Both the position numbers and the translations under genes were made by a program. Source: CAWJLE01 sp963843645 (lineage in GTDB: Bacteria > Chloroflexota > Anaerolineae > DAOTYC01). Taken from it: a stretch of 64,000 bases of DNA. Each line of letters opens with the position of its first letter. The stretch's first letter is position 1. Positions 33,783-41,850 of the stretch are shown piece after piece. The stretch lies in the NCBI GenBank assembly GCA_963843645.1, contig CAWJLE010000006.1:186001-250000 (forward strand), given 5' to 3'. Below the pieces are notes generated by a model. That model saw only the letters and a program-made list of their open reading frames with translations, did not search any database and had not been told where the DNA came from.

Positions 33783-34371
33783 TTGGTCAAACGAAAGCAC
33801 GAGGTGAGTCCGGTGGAGAGAAGGCGGTCGCACGAGGTCAGGCATCAGCGGATCGTGGAGCTGGTCGAAAAGATCGACGACGAACTGTATGAATGGCGTG
33901 AAAAGCACCCAGATGCAAGCCTGGACGAAATTGTGGCGCACGTGACGCCTCGTCGTCGACAGCTTATGGGTGAATGGATCGGCCAGCTGGCAGGCCAGTT
34001 TGGGACTGGTGTGGTCGTCGAGGGTCTGGCCTGTGAGCGCTGTGGGCAGGCGCTGGTGTACAAAGGAGATTTGCCTCGAAGACAGGAACACCTGGAGGGC
34101 GAGACGACCCTCCGACGAGCGTACCTCTACTGTCCCCAATGCCAACAGGGGATTTTTCCCCCTCGACCAGCGTCTCGCCTTGGGGCAACATAGCTGGACC
34201 CCACATACGGTCGAATGCGTTCTGGAACTGGCGGCTGCCATGCCTTGTGCTCGGGCAGCGGAGATCTTCCACGGCTTGACCGGCATACCGCTTGGCCGCA
34301 GCACTCTGCATCGCCTGGTGCGAGAGCACAGGGAGCACATCAGGCGAGTGCCAGACCAAGGCAGCGACTGA
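33783..34371 (+). pseudogene. ISKra4-type transposase N-terminal fragment, frameshifted
   Basis: Two overlapping frames read as the N-terminal third of an ISKra4-family transposase: a helical start (VEKIDDELYEWREKHPDAS), a zinc-ribbon pair (CERCGQALVYKG; CPQCQQG), then after an indel near 34150 FFPLDQRLALG and a helix-turn-helix-like region (ARAAEIFHGLTGI). It ends at a stop at 34371 without the DDE catalytic core, so it is a dead relic. A TAAAAT at 33757-33762 might be its old promoter. Inverted-repeat ends were not identified. Confidence 0.68.
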
Positions 34372-34446
34372 GGGTGCACGTCCCGTCCGCCCGCAAAGTC
34401 GCCTAAAACTTGGGACGCGTTTCTGTGACGTCCGGCTCTTGGCTCT

Positions 34447-34501
34447 TGTCAGCGTGCTGTCAGGCGAATGTCATGCACCGCCCTTTGGCCTGTGCTATAA
34501 T
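34447..34501 (+). promoter_or_regulatory. Promoter of the SBP/VWA operon with triple TGTCA repeat
   Basis: TGTCAG (34447-34452), TGTCAG (34458-34463) and TGTCAT (34469-34474) at 11-bp period, 21 bases, then TGC-TATAAT (34496-34501). The repeat order and spacing copy the pspA promoter at 28942-28996. The leader to the first start codon is about 240 bases. Nothing else is recognised in 34372-34746. Confidence 0.65.
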
Positions 34502-34746
34502 GCAGACGTGCGTTTGTGGCGAACTCGACGGTGTCTTTGACGGTGCCTCATCCCCATGATATACTCGTGGGGTGGCATTGAGCAAACCGAGATCGTTGAG
34601 TTCGCCGAGAGCTACGTGCCCCCACTGCTGCTCGTAGGTGGTCGGCCATTGCGTTCCTTCTCGCCGGTTGTACGCTGACGATGAGGAGGCGGGCACGAGC
34701 TTTCGGCCGTCCCATGAGGTCGTTTGCGAAGGAAGAGGTCTGTCAC

Positions 34747-35937
34747 ATGAATCGAACCCGGATCATATTCTTCGTCGTCCTGGCCGTTGCGCTGATCATC
34801 GTCGGTGCGTCGCTGGTCTTGACCTCAACTGGGAGGCAGCCGCAGGCGGTGCTGCCCACACCACCCGCACAAGTGTCGGTGAGCGTGGTGACGGCCTTGC
34901 CCGTCGAGCCGTTTATCCGCGATGCGGCGAAAGCGTTCAACGCGGAGCAACACCGCCTCGAAGGCAGCCTGATCAACGTGTCTATCGTCCCGATGGACGG
35001 CCTCGTGGCGATGGGTCAGTGGGATCGGGAAGAGATGAGCCCGATTCCGGCTGCCTGGATTCCGGAAAGCCGCTATCTAGTAGAGCTGGTGAACGCCGCC
35101 TACAAGGAGCGCCTGGGCCGAGACGTCTTTCTGACCGATGGGGAGTATCGCGCTCGCCCCATTGCGACGTCCCTGTTCGCCTGGGGCATATACGCGAGCC
35201 GCGCCAAGGTGCTGGAGGCTAAGTACGGCACCATCGATTGGCAAGCCATCCACGATGCTGCTATTTCCAAGGGCGGTTGGCGCGAGTTGGGAGGCCAGCC
35301 GGATTGGGGCTATTTTAAGCTCGTGGTGCCTAACCCGCGCAAGAATGTCGGCGGCCTGTTGGCCATGGTCGCGGCAGCGGGCGGTTACTTCAAGCAAACC
35401 ACCGTAGGTACAGCCCAGGTGAGCGATCCCGCCTTCCAGGCCTGGCTCAAGGAGCTGATGGGCGCCGTAACCGATTTTTCCAGTCTTGGTGCCTACTCGG
35501 TGGAGAACCTGGCCCTCTTTGGATACTCAATGGGTGACGGTGGACAACTGCTGGAAAGCGATCTGCTCACGAACATGGCTGGCATCCAGACGCGATGGCA
35601 GGATCCGCTGGTCATCGTCTATCCGGAGTATCTGAGCTGGTTCGACTTCCCCTTCACGGTGTGGATGGGACCGGAAACCAGCGCCCTGGAGAAAAACGCG
35701 GCGCTGGAGTTCGAGGCCTACTTGTTGTCGCCTGACGTCCAGAAGAGCGCCGTGCAGCGCGGTCTGCGTCCGGCCAACCCGGAGGTATCGATCGATGGCC
35801 CTGACAGCCCCTTCGTTAAGTGGAAAGACCAGGGCGTGCTCACTGTCGTCCCACGCAGTTCAGCCATCCGTTTCCCGGATCGTGATGTCCTGCTGGCACT
35901 GCTGCGCTGGTTCGATCTGAACGTGACGCAGAAATAA
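34747..35937 (+). CDS. Membrane-anchored extracellular solute-binding-like protein
   Basis: 396 residues. An uncleaved-looking signal anchor (residues 5-27) with no lipobox Cys precedes a type II periplasmic-binding fold: VVTALPVEPFIRDAAKAFNAE, then AAWIPESRYLVELVNA, and NVGGLLAMVAAAGGYF. It resembles the binding module fused to VWA in the next gene, 14 bases downstream. With no permease or ATPase nearby, it is probably a sensor or structural protein, not a transporter part. ATG 34747 has AAGAGG eight bases upstream. Confidence 0.72.
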   Translation: MNRTRIIFFVVLAVALIIVGASLVLTSTGRQPQAVLPTPPAQVSVSVVTALPVEPFIRDAAKAFNAEQHRLEGSLINVSIVPMDGLVAMGQWDREEMSPIPAAWIPESRYLVELVNAAYKERLGRDVFLTDGEYRARPIATSLFAWGIYASRAKVLEAKYGTIDWQAIHDAAISKGGWRELGGQPDWGYFKLVVPNPRKNVGGLLAMVAAAGGYFKQTTVGTAQVSDPAFQAWLKELMGAVTDFSSLGAYSVENLALFGYSMGDGGQLLESDLLTNMAGIQTRWQDPLVIVYPEYLSWFDFPFTVWMGPETSALEKNAALEFEAYLLSPDVQKSAVQRGLRPANPEVSIDGPDSPFVKWKDQGVLTVVPRSSAIRFPDRDVLLALLRWFDLNVTQK

Positions 35938-35951
35938 GGGAGGAATCAGCT

Positions 35952-37637
35952 ATGCCGAGACGAGCGAAAAACAAAGGCGGCTGCTCCCTCCTGACCGTGG
36001 TTTTGATCATCGTTCCCTTTGTCGCCTTGCTGGCCTGTGGAAGCCTCTACAGCCTCGTCAGCAGCGTGGTCGAACCCGGTCCGTCGCCAACGCCGACGCC
36101 GGAAAGCGGGCTGCGGATGGCTTATTCGCCTGAGAAGGGCGTGCTCTTCACCGAGCTGGTGGGCGACTTCAACGCCCAGAATCTCAAGGCGCCGGACGGC
36201 GAGCCGCTGAAGATCTCGGCGGTGCAGATGGCCTCGGAGGACATGAGCGACGCCGCCCTGCGTGGTGATCTGAAGGCCATCAGCCCTGACTCGTCTATCT
36301 GGCTGGACCAGATAGACCGTGCGTGGATGGCTCAGAACCAGAGTGATTCGTCGGTGGTCGGCGAGACGGTTCGTTACGCGATCTCGCCCGTGGTCATCGC
36401 CACCTGGGAGAATGTGGCCCGATCCATGGGTTACCCGGACAAGCGCATTGGCTGGGAGGACATTATTGCGAAGGCCCGATCCGACCCGAAGTTCGGTTGG
36501 AGCCACCCTTCCACCGGCTCCGCCAGCGGTCTGCTGGCCACGCTAGCCATGTTCTACGCGGGCGCGGGCAAGACCCGGGGGTTGACCATCGAGGACGCGA
36601 AGGCTGATGCTACTCTGCAATACGTCGGCGCGGTCGAGAAGACGGTCCGGCACTACGGCGAAGGCGAGTGGCCGGTCATTCAACGCCTCATTCAGGACGG
36701 GCGCCAGGATCTGGACGCATTTGTAGTCCAGGAGCAGCTCGTGATCTATTACAATAGCCAGGCAAGCGGCGAAAAGCTGGTGGCCATCTATCCGCGCGAA
36801 GGCACCCTGTGGGAAGACCATCCATTGGCTTTGCTTGAGTCAGGAAGCTTGTCGGCGGACGATCGCCTGACGTTCCAGAAGTTCCGTGACTATCTGGCAT
36901 CGAAGCCGGCGCAGGAGCGTGTGCTCAGCCACGGCTTCCGTCCCACGGACCTGACTATCTCGCTCAACGATCCACAGTCGCCCGTCTCGGCGAAGAACGG
37001 CGTGAACCCGGCGGAGCCTCAGACAGCGCTGCAGATTCCGGGGCCGGCGGTGGTCGAGGTCGTGCGCAACGTCTGGTGGTACACCAAGCGTCACACCAAC
37101 GTCTACCTGGTCGTGGATACGTCGGGCAGCATGCAGGGCGAGAAGCTGGACGCGGCTCGCGAAGCGCTCAACGTCTTCCTCGATCAGATCAAGGGCGACC
37201 AGGAGAGCGTCGGCATCGTGGAGTTCTCAAGTTCGGTCAACAACATCATTCCGCTGGCCGAGCTGAGCGGCAGTCGCCAGGCGCTCCAATCCAACATCAA
37301 CGACCTGAGCGCCGGCGGTGATACCGCCCTGCTCGATGCGATTAAGGCGGCGTACGATCGCCTCCAGAAGCTCGGCGACCGCGAGCGCATCAACGCCATC
37401 GTGGCGATGACGGACGGCCGCGAGAACAACTCGAGCATCAGTCTGGATCGGCTTCTGAGCGTCATCAAGAGCGGCAACAGCCGCGGCGTGCCGGTGGTCG
37501 TCTTTTGCATTGCGTTTGGTGACGACGCCGACATGGGTGTCCTGCAATCCATTGCCCAGGCCAGTAACGGGCAGGCGCGCAAGGGCGACTTGAACACGAT
37601 CCGTGGGCTGTACAAGATCCTATCGACGTATTTTTAA
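35952..37637 (+). CDS. Solute-binding-like domain fused to a VWA domain, membrane-anchored
   Basis: 561 residues. N-terminal transmembrane helix (about 12-40), Pro/Thr linker, a type II solute-binding-like domain (about 55-360; WLDQIDRAWMAQN, GLLATLAMFYAGAG), then a von Willebrand A domain (about 380-561) with an intact metal site: VVDTSGSM, a Thr in GGDTALLDA and Asp in MTDGREN. VWA domains of this type bind partner proteins through Mg2+. The orientation places both domains outside the membrane. It follows the related solute-binding gene by 14 bases and is likely its functional partner. Confidence 0.8.
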   Translation: MPRRAKNKGGCSLLTVVLIIVPFVALLACGSLYSLVSSVVEPGPSPTPTPESGLRMAYSPEKGVLFTELVGDFNAQNLKAPDGEPLKISAVQMASEDMSDAALRGDLKAISPDSSIWLDQIDRAWMAQNQSDSSVVGETVRYAISPVVIATWENVARSMGYPDKRIGWEDIIAKARSDPKFGWSHPSTGSASGLLATLAMFYAGAGKTRGLTIEDAKADATLQYVGAVEKTVRHYGEGEWPVIQRLIQDGRQDLDAFVVQEQLVIYYNSQASGEKLVAIYPREGTLWEDHPLALLESGSLSADDRLTFQKFRDYLASKPAQERVLSHGFRPTDLTISLNDPQSPVSAKNGVNPAEPQTALQIPGPAVVEVVRNVWWYTKRHTNVYLVVDTSGSMQGEKLDAAREALNVFLDQIKGDQESVGIVEFSSSVNNIIPLAELSGSRQALQSNINDLSAGGDTALLDAIKAAYDRLQKLGDRERINAIVAMTDGRENNSSISLDRLLSVIKSGNSRGVPVVVFCIAFGDDADMGVLQSIAQASNGQARKGDLNTIRGLYKILSTYF

Positions 37638-37708
37638 ACGACAGAGATGTCTCTCGCAAAGACGCAAAGCGAGAACCGGTTGTTGTTCTTTGCTGTACAG
37701 AGGAACGA

Positions 37709-38554
37709 ATGGCTGACAAAACCGACTTCCGCGCCGAACTCAAGAGCCGGACCTGGCAAACGATGCTGGGCTACGCCTTCTACCGCCTGGAGAGTGCGCT
37801 CACCATTGCCCTGATCCTCGTGCTGGTCGTCCTGTTGCCTCAGCCCTTCAGTTTGTGGCGCTGGTGGTACTGGCTGGTATTGGGAATCGTCGCCGAGGGA
37901 CTCATCATCTACACGAGCCTCACCGATCCCGATGCGACTCGCCACGTGGTCGAACAGATGCTGCGCGAGGAGTTCAACCCGAGGACGCTACGCAATCGTC
38001 GCTACCGCGAGCGGCTGGAGAAAGCCCTGGATTACCATCGACGCATGGACGAGCTCGTGCAGGAGACGGGCAACGATCTGCTGCGTGAGCGACTGGCGGC
38101 CGCCCTCACCAGCGTCGACGATTGGACGGCCAATATGTATCGCATTTCCGTTCGGCTCGACGCTTTCGAAGGGGATCGAGTGATCGCGCAGGATATGAAG
38201 ACCGTGCCGGCGGAGCTGTCCGCCCTGGAAAAGCGCCTGCAGACCGAGAGGGATCCCGCGGTGCGCACCCAGGTGGAAGAGACGCTGAACAGCAAGCGCG
38301 CCCAGGCTGAGAGCCTAAAGGCTCTGCAGAGCATGATGGACAAAGCCGATCTTCAGCTCGAGCAAACCCTGTCTGATCTAGGCAACATCTACTCGCAGTT
38401 GCGGCAGATCGAAGCGCGTGACGTCGAGAGCGGCCGCGCCCAGCGTATCGCCGACGACATCGGCGAGCAGGCGTCCATGCTCAAGGACATCGTCCGGTCG
38501 ATGGATGAAGTGTACGTGGCGCGTGGGACGTCGGGCGTAAAGCGTGAAGCGTAA
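37709..38554 (+). CDS. Membrane protein with cytosolic coiled coil, unknown function
   Basis: 281 residues. Two adjacent transmembrane helices (about 28-48 and 50-72) precede a long helical region (about 85-270) with heptad-like Leu and Glu/Arg patterns (LSALEKRLQTERD, LQLEQTLSDLGNIYSQLRQIE). The last residues, SGVKREA, are encoded by the start of a dispersed repeat, so the C-terminus may have been extended by it. The coiled coil could meet PspA-like or VWA partners. No named family is recognised. Confidence 0.68.
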   Translation: MADKTDFRAELKSRTWQTMLGYAFYRLESALTIALILVLVVLLPQPFSLWRWWYWLVLGIVAEGLIIYTSLTDPDATRHVVEQMLREEFNPRTLRNRRYRERLEKALDYHRRMDELVQETGNDLLRERLAAALTSVDDWTANMYRISVRLDAFEGDRVIAQDMKTVPAELSALEKRLQTERDPAVRTQVEETLNSKRAQAESLKALQSMMDKADLQLEQTLSDLGNIYSQLRQIEARDVESGRAQRIADDIGEQASMLKDIVRSMDEVYVARGTSGVKREA

Positions 38555-38702
38555 TGCGTGATGCGTAACGCGTGGTGCGGGTCGCGGGATCGGTGACGGG
38601 TAAGGCATGGCACGTGAACGTGCGAGATCTGAATCAGGGGCATCGTCATCACGTATTACGCATCAAGTGTTACGCAGTACGCATCACGCATTACGTATCA
38701 GG
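38538..38702. repeat. TACGCATTACG-type dispersed repeat, copy 1
   Basis: Left part (GTGAAGCGTAATGCGTGATG, 38538-38557) and right part (38640-38702, repeated TTACGCATCA and TACGCATCACGCATTACG words) are inverted relative to one another. The element overlaps the end of the coiled-coil gene. A second copy is at 41757-41850. Confidence 0.75.
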
Positions 38703-38717
38703 GCAGTGGAGGCGTGA

Positions 38718-39857
38718 ATGTCGAAGCTAATCTCATGGATTTGGCCGGTGATCGTGCTGGTTTCGCTGGTGGCTTGCGGCGGTGTGGCCCAGCCCAAAGG
38801 CGAAGTGCTGGTCTACGTTACCGTGCCGCTTTCCGGCTTCCAGGCCAACGGTGGGCAGACCGTTCTCGGCGGCGCCAATCTGATGGCGAGCCGCATCAAT
38901 CGCGCGGGCGGGTTGCTGGGCTATACGGTGAAGGTGGTCGGCCTGGACGACGAGTCCGATTCGGGTGTGGCCGTGGACGTGGCCAAACGAGTCAAGGCGG
39001 ACGTCGACGCAGGCAAGAAGGTCCTGGCCGTCATCGGCCATTTGAACAGCGGCCAGACGCTGGCCGCCATGGACATCTACAAAGACCTGCCGCTGCTCGT
39101 GATCACTCCCACCTCGTCGGAGGTCTCCCTGACCAAGAAGGGCTACACCAACTTCTTCCGGGTCAACGCGAACGACGTGACCCAGGGCAAGGTGGACGCC
39201 GATTTCTTGGTGAACACTCTGAAGGCAAAGCGCATCGCCGTGGTTCATAATGACACCGAGTACGGCACCGGCCTGCGCGACCAGATCACCCAGGCGCTGA
39301 AGAGCCTGGGGGCCGAAGTGGTGCTCACTCTGCAAGTTAAAGAAGGACAGGACGCCTATCCACTGGAAGTGAAGCAGATCGAGGCGGCCGCGCCGGATGC
39401 GGTGTTCTACGCCGGATACGAAGTTGAAACGCCGTATTTGCGCGCCGATTTGGTGGCGGCGGGGGTGAAGACGCCCATGCTGGCCAGTGACGGTGCGTTC
39501 CTGGCGGCCACGATCGACGAGGCACAGGGTGCGGCGGAGGGTTTGTACGTCAGCGCCTTCGCGCCGAGCCCTAGCTCAGTCGTCGATGGCCAATGGGTCA
39601 AGGAGTACCAGGCCGTCGAGTTCCGCAATCCGGACACGTATTCCATAAATGGCTACAGCGCGCTCGACGTGCTGGTCCACGCGGTGCAGAAGGCCAACAG
39701 CCTGGAGCCGCAGCGGTTCATCGAAGCGGCGCGCCAGGTCGACTTCGATTCGCCGATTGGGCGTATCGCCTTCGACGCTCAAGGCGATCTCAAGGAGCAG
39801 CGCGTGTTCATCTTCCAGGTGAAGGGCGCTCAGTTCGAACAGGTTTGGCCCCAATAG
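38718..39857 (+). CDS. Branched-chain-amino-acid-type ABC substrate-binding lipoprotein
   Basis: 379 residues, type I periplasmic-binding fold of the LivJ/LivK kind. The lipoprotein signal ends in LVACG (Cys 20). Typical segments are PLSGFQANGGQTVLGGANLM, AVIGHLNSGQTLAAMDIY, PLLVITPTSSEVSLTKKGY, FFRVNANDVTQG and IAVVHNDTEYGTGL. No livHMGF genes follow, so it is an orphan receptor or a sensor for the membrane module upstream. A palindromic repeat separates it from the preceding gene, but the strand and order suggest the same transcript. Confidence 0.85.
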   Translation: MSKLISWIWPVIVLVSLVACGGVAQPKGEVLVYVTVPLSGFQANGGQTVLGGANLMASRINRAGGLLGYTVKVVGLDDESDSGVAVDVAKRVKADVDAGKKVLAVIGHLNSGQTLAAMDIYKDLPLLVITPTSSEVSLTKKGYTNFFRVNANDVTQGKVDADFLVNTLKAKRIAVVHNDTEYGTGLRDQITQALKSLGAEVVLTLQVKEGQDAYPLEVKQIEAAAPDAVFYAGYEVETPYLRADLVAAGVKTPMLASDGAFLAATIDEAQGAAEGLYVSAFAPSPSSVVDGQWVKEYQAVEFRNPDTYSINGYSALDVLVHAVQKANSLEPQRFIEAARQVDFDSPIGRIAFDAQGDLKEQRVFIFQVKGAQFEQVWPQ

Positions 39858-39904
39858 GCGCTGGTTTGTTGATTACTTGGCATGCATTATCGCTTTACCT
39901 GCAC

Positions 39905-39933
39905 TTGACATAGATTCTGTTCCGTGCTATAAT
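39905..39933 (+). promoter_or_regulatory. Near-perfect promoter of the LysM lipoprotein gene
   Basis: TTGACA (39905-39910), a 17-base spacer and TGC-TATAAT (39928-39933). Both hexamers match consensus, and an extended -10 is present. The start is near 39940, giving a 175-base leader. Confidence 0.8.
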
Positions 39934-39971
39934 ACACACAAGGTACGCACGTAGACCAGTGTACGGTTGAT

Positions 39972-40020
39972 ATACCAGTTGCTCTCGGCCCACCTTGCCG
40001 AGTCTCCCCAGCAGTGGTAT
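39972..40020 (+). other. Structured 5' leader of the LysM lipoprotein mRNA
   Basis: Nested pairing: ATACCA (39972-39977) with TGGTAT (40015-40020) encloses a perfect CTCGGC/GCCGAG hairpin (39984-39989, 39997-40002). It lies inside the long leader transcribed from the strong promoter. It matches no riboswitch I recognise. Confidence 0.4.
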
Positions 40021-40115
40021 GACGGACTTGGTTTTCTCTGCGGAAATACCCCTGCGGAGCCCCTGAGAATCCGGCCGGTCTGCCACACAGCGGTCCAATT
40101 TAAGGAGGCAACGCC

Positions 40116-40937
40116 ATGAGAAGTCGTGTTCTAACCTTTGTTCTGTTGGCCCTGGTCATTGCGATCGCCGTGGTCGGCATGTCCGCCTGTACGAGGGCGA
40201 AGCCAAACCGCCCGGCCGCGATCGCTCCCACGTCGGCGCCGCTCCCCACGGTGGCGAAAGTGGAAACGCCGGCCACAAAGGTCGCCGTCGCCGTAGTTAC
40301 TCCCACCTCCATTCCTGAGAACGTCGCGCCTATTCCGCTGGAGCCATCGCCCACGATGGTCCCTGGCATGCCGACGCCTACCGTCAATCCGCCGGCGGCC
40401 CTGGGCAGTGAGCCCGCTCCGGCTGTGACGTTGATTGTCCCGCTGACGCCGCCCGTCGAGTCGACACCAGCTCCGACGCCGGGTGTCGCGCAACCTCAGG
40501 CGGAACAGCCGGGCGCCCCCTCCAACGTCCCGACCAAGACGTACCAGGTGCAGTCTGGCGACACTCTGTTCGGGATCGCCGTGCGCTTCGGGACCAGCGT
40601 GGAGACGCTGAAAGAGCTCAACAATCTGCCGAACGATATGCTCACCGTCGGCCAGGATCTGCTGATTCCGATCCTTCCAGGGTCAGAGGCGGCGGCGCCG
40701 ACTGTTGCAGTCCCTGTCGCTCCGCGTGTCGTCGCGCCAACTGCAGCGGCTCCTTCCGCCCAGGTGGCTCCTCGCCAGGCCGTGCCGGGGGGCAGAGTCC
40801 ACGTGGTCAAGCCAGGGGAGAATCTGTTCCGCATTGCGCTCAGCTATGGGGTCTCGCTGGAAGCAGTGGCCGAGGCAAACAACATTACCCCTCCGTGGTA
40901 TACGATCTACGTAGGCCAGCGGCTTGTCATTCCGTGA
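40116..40937 (+). CDS. LysM-repeat lipoprotein
   Basis: 273 residues. The signal peptide ends in a lipobox GMSAC (Cys 25). About 115 residues of Pro/Thr/Ala linker are followed by two LysM domains: YQVQSGDTLFGIAVRFG to DLLIPILPG, and HVVKPGENLFRIALSYG to RLVIP at the C-terminus. It should be membrane-tethered and bind glycan. AAGGAGG seven bases before the ATG and a strong promoter suggest high expression. Confidence 0.86.
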   Translation: MRSRVLTFVLLALVIAIAVVGMSACTRAKPNRPAAIAPTSAPLPTVAKVETPATKVAVAVVTPTSIPENVAPIPLEPSPTMVPGMPTPTVNPPAALGSEPAPAVTLIVPLTPPVESTPAPTPGVAQPQAEQPGAPSNVPTKTYQVQSGDTLFGIAVRFGTSVETLKELNNLPNDMLTVGQDLLIPILPGSEAAAPTVAVPVAPRVVAPTAAAPSAQVAPRQAVPGGRVHVVKPGENLFRIALSYGVSLEAVAEANNITPPWYTIYVGQRLVIP

Positions 40938-41062
40938 CGATTGGGGACCGCTCGCCCATCCTGATTCGGACGGGGAACGAAGGAAATCGCTCCTTGCCAC
41001 GTAGGCGCTGGGGTCAGGTCAGGCGGGGGCGTTGAACCGGTTTCTTCAGCGTTGTGCTCGTT

Positions 41063-41100
41063 CACAGAGAACCACTCGCGTGGCGCGGTGGTTCTCTGTG
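41063..41100. other. Perfect 13-bp inverted repeat before the 41121 gene
   Basis: CACAGAGAACCAC (41063-41075) and GTGGTTCTCTGTG (41088-41100) with a 12-base loop, 20 bases upstream of the start codon of the next gene. It could be a terminator-like stem of the LysM lipoprotein gene or a small dispersed palindrome. Confidence 0.6.
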
Positions 41101-41120
41101 GTTACGTGGAGGAGAATGGC

Positions 41121-41744
41121 ATGGTCGATAACGTGCCGACTGAAGGCGCTGTCTCTCACACAGGACGGAAGCTATACCTGGTTCCCATGGTTCTGACCAT
41201 CGCTTCAAAGGACGCCCCGGAGGGCTACAACGAGAAGGTGGAGGCGTTTTGGCGGCAGGCGGCGGAGCACATGCGCAGGCTGGAGGCGCGCTTCGGCGCA
41301 GTGCGCAAGATCTACCACGAGTCTGTGTCCTCGACAGAGGCAGACGCCGCGCTTAAGACGCTGGAGCGTGCCAACGCTGCCGCGTTTGTTCTCATCGACC
41401 GCAAAATCAAACAGGGCGCGCAGTGGACGTCTGTCGAAGAAGCCGGACTGCTGCAGGAGGTCGTCGATTGGAGCCGCTGCCTGACCGTGGTGGATGGCCC
41501 GACGGTGGCCAGGCAGTTGTCCGGGTTCTTGCATGAGGCCAGCCAGAAACGCAACGCGGTCATAGCGCAGCGCATCGACGCGAGTCTGGGCGATGACGAG
41601 GCGGGGCTGTTGATCCTAGCGGAGGACCACGCCGTCCAGTTCCCGCCCGACATGCAGGTCTTCTACGTGTCGCCGCCGTCGCTCGATGAGATCAACCGGC
41701 TTCTGCGTGAGGCCGCAGCCAGGCAAGATACTTCCGCATCGTAA
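41121..41744 (+). CDS. Conserved cytosolic protein, unknown function
   Basis: 207 residues, mixed alpha/beta, no membrane segment. The N-terminal third has LYLVPMVLTIASKDAPEGY and helices; the C-terminal part, GLLILAEDHAVQFPPDMQVFYVSPPSLDEINRLL, is faintly like the third domain of eRF1/Pelota-like proteins, but I cannot assert the relation. ATG 41121 has GGAGGAG six bases upstream; an in-frame start farther up at 41052 would run through the inverted repeat at 41063-41100. Monocistronic. Confidence 0.62.
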   Translation: MVDNVPTEGAVSHTGRKLYLVPMVLTIASKDAPEGYNEKVEAFWRQAAEHMRRLEARFGAVRKIYHESVSSTEADAALKTLERANAAAFVLIDRKIKQGAQWTSVEEAGLLQEVVDWSRCLTVVDGPTVARQLSGFLHEASQKRNAVIAQRIDASLGDDEAGLLILAEDHAVQFPPDMQVFYVSPPSLDEINRLLREAAARQDTSAS

Positions 41745-41756
41745 GCAGCCCCGAAG

Positions 41757-41850
41757 GCCTAATGCGTAGTAGCGACGCGCAATGCGTGGTACGTTGTGCT
41801 CGATGGCACAGTACATATCACGCCGTACGTATCACGTATTACGCGCTCAG
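41757..41850. repeat. TACGCATTACG-type dispersed repeat, copy 2
   Basis: AATGCGTAGTAGCGACGCGC near 41760 is answered by ACGTATCACGTATTACGCGC near 41827-41846 in inverted sense. It lies between convergent genes and touches the 3' end of the zinc-ribbon LysM gene. Confidence 0.7.

Noticed and set aside
33669..34379. Minus-strand reading frame of 236 residues over the transposase relic
   Set aside because: It lies antisense to the zinc-ribbon/HTH transposase fragment, which has recognisable motifs; the antisense protein has none.
39972..40020. Cyclic-di-GMP or cobalamin riboswitch in the LysM lipoprotein leader
   Set aside because: The conserved cores of these classes are not present; only generic stems are seen.
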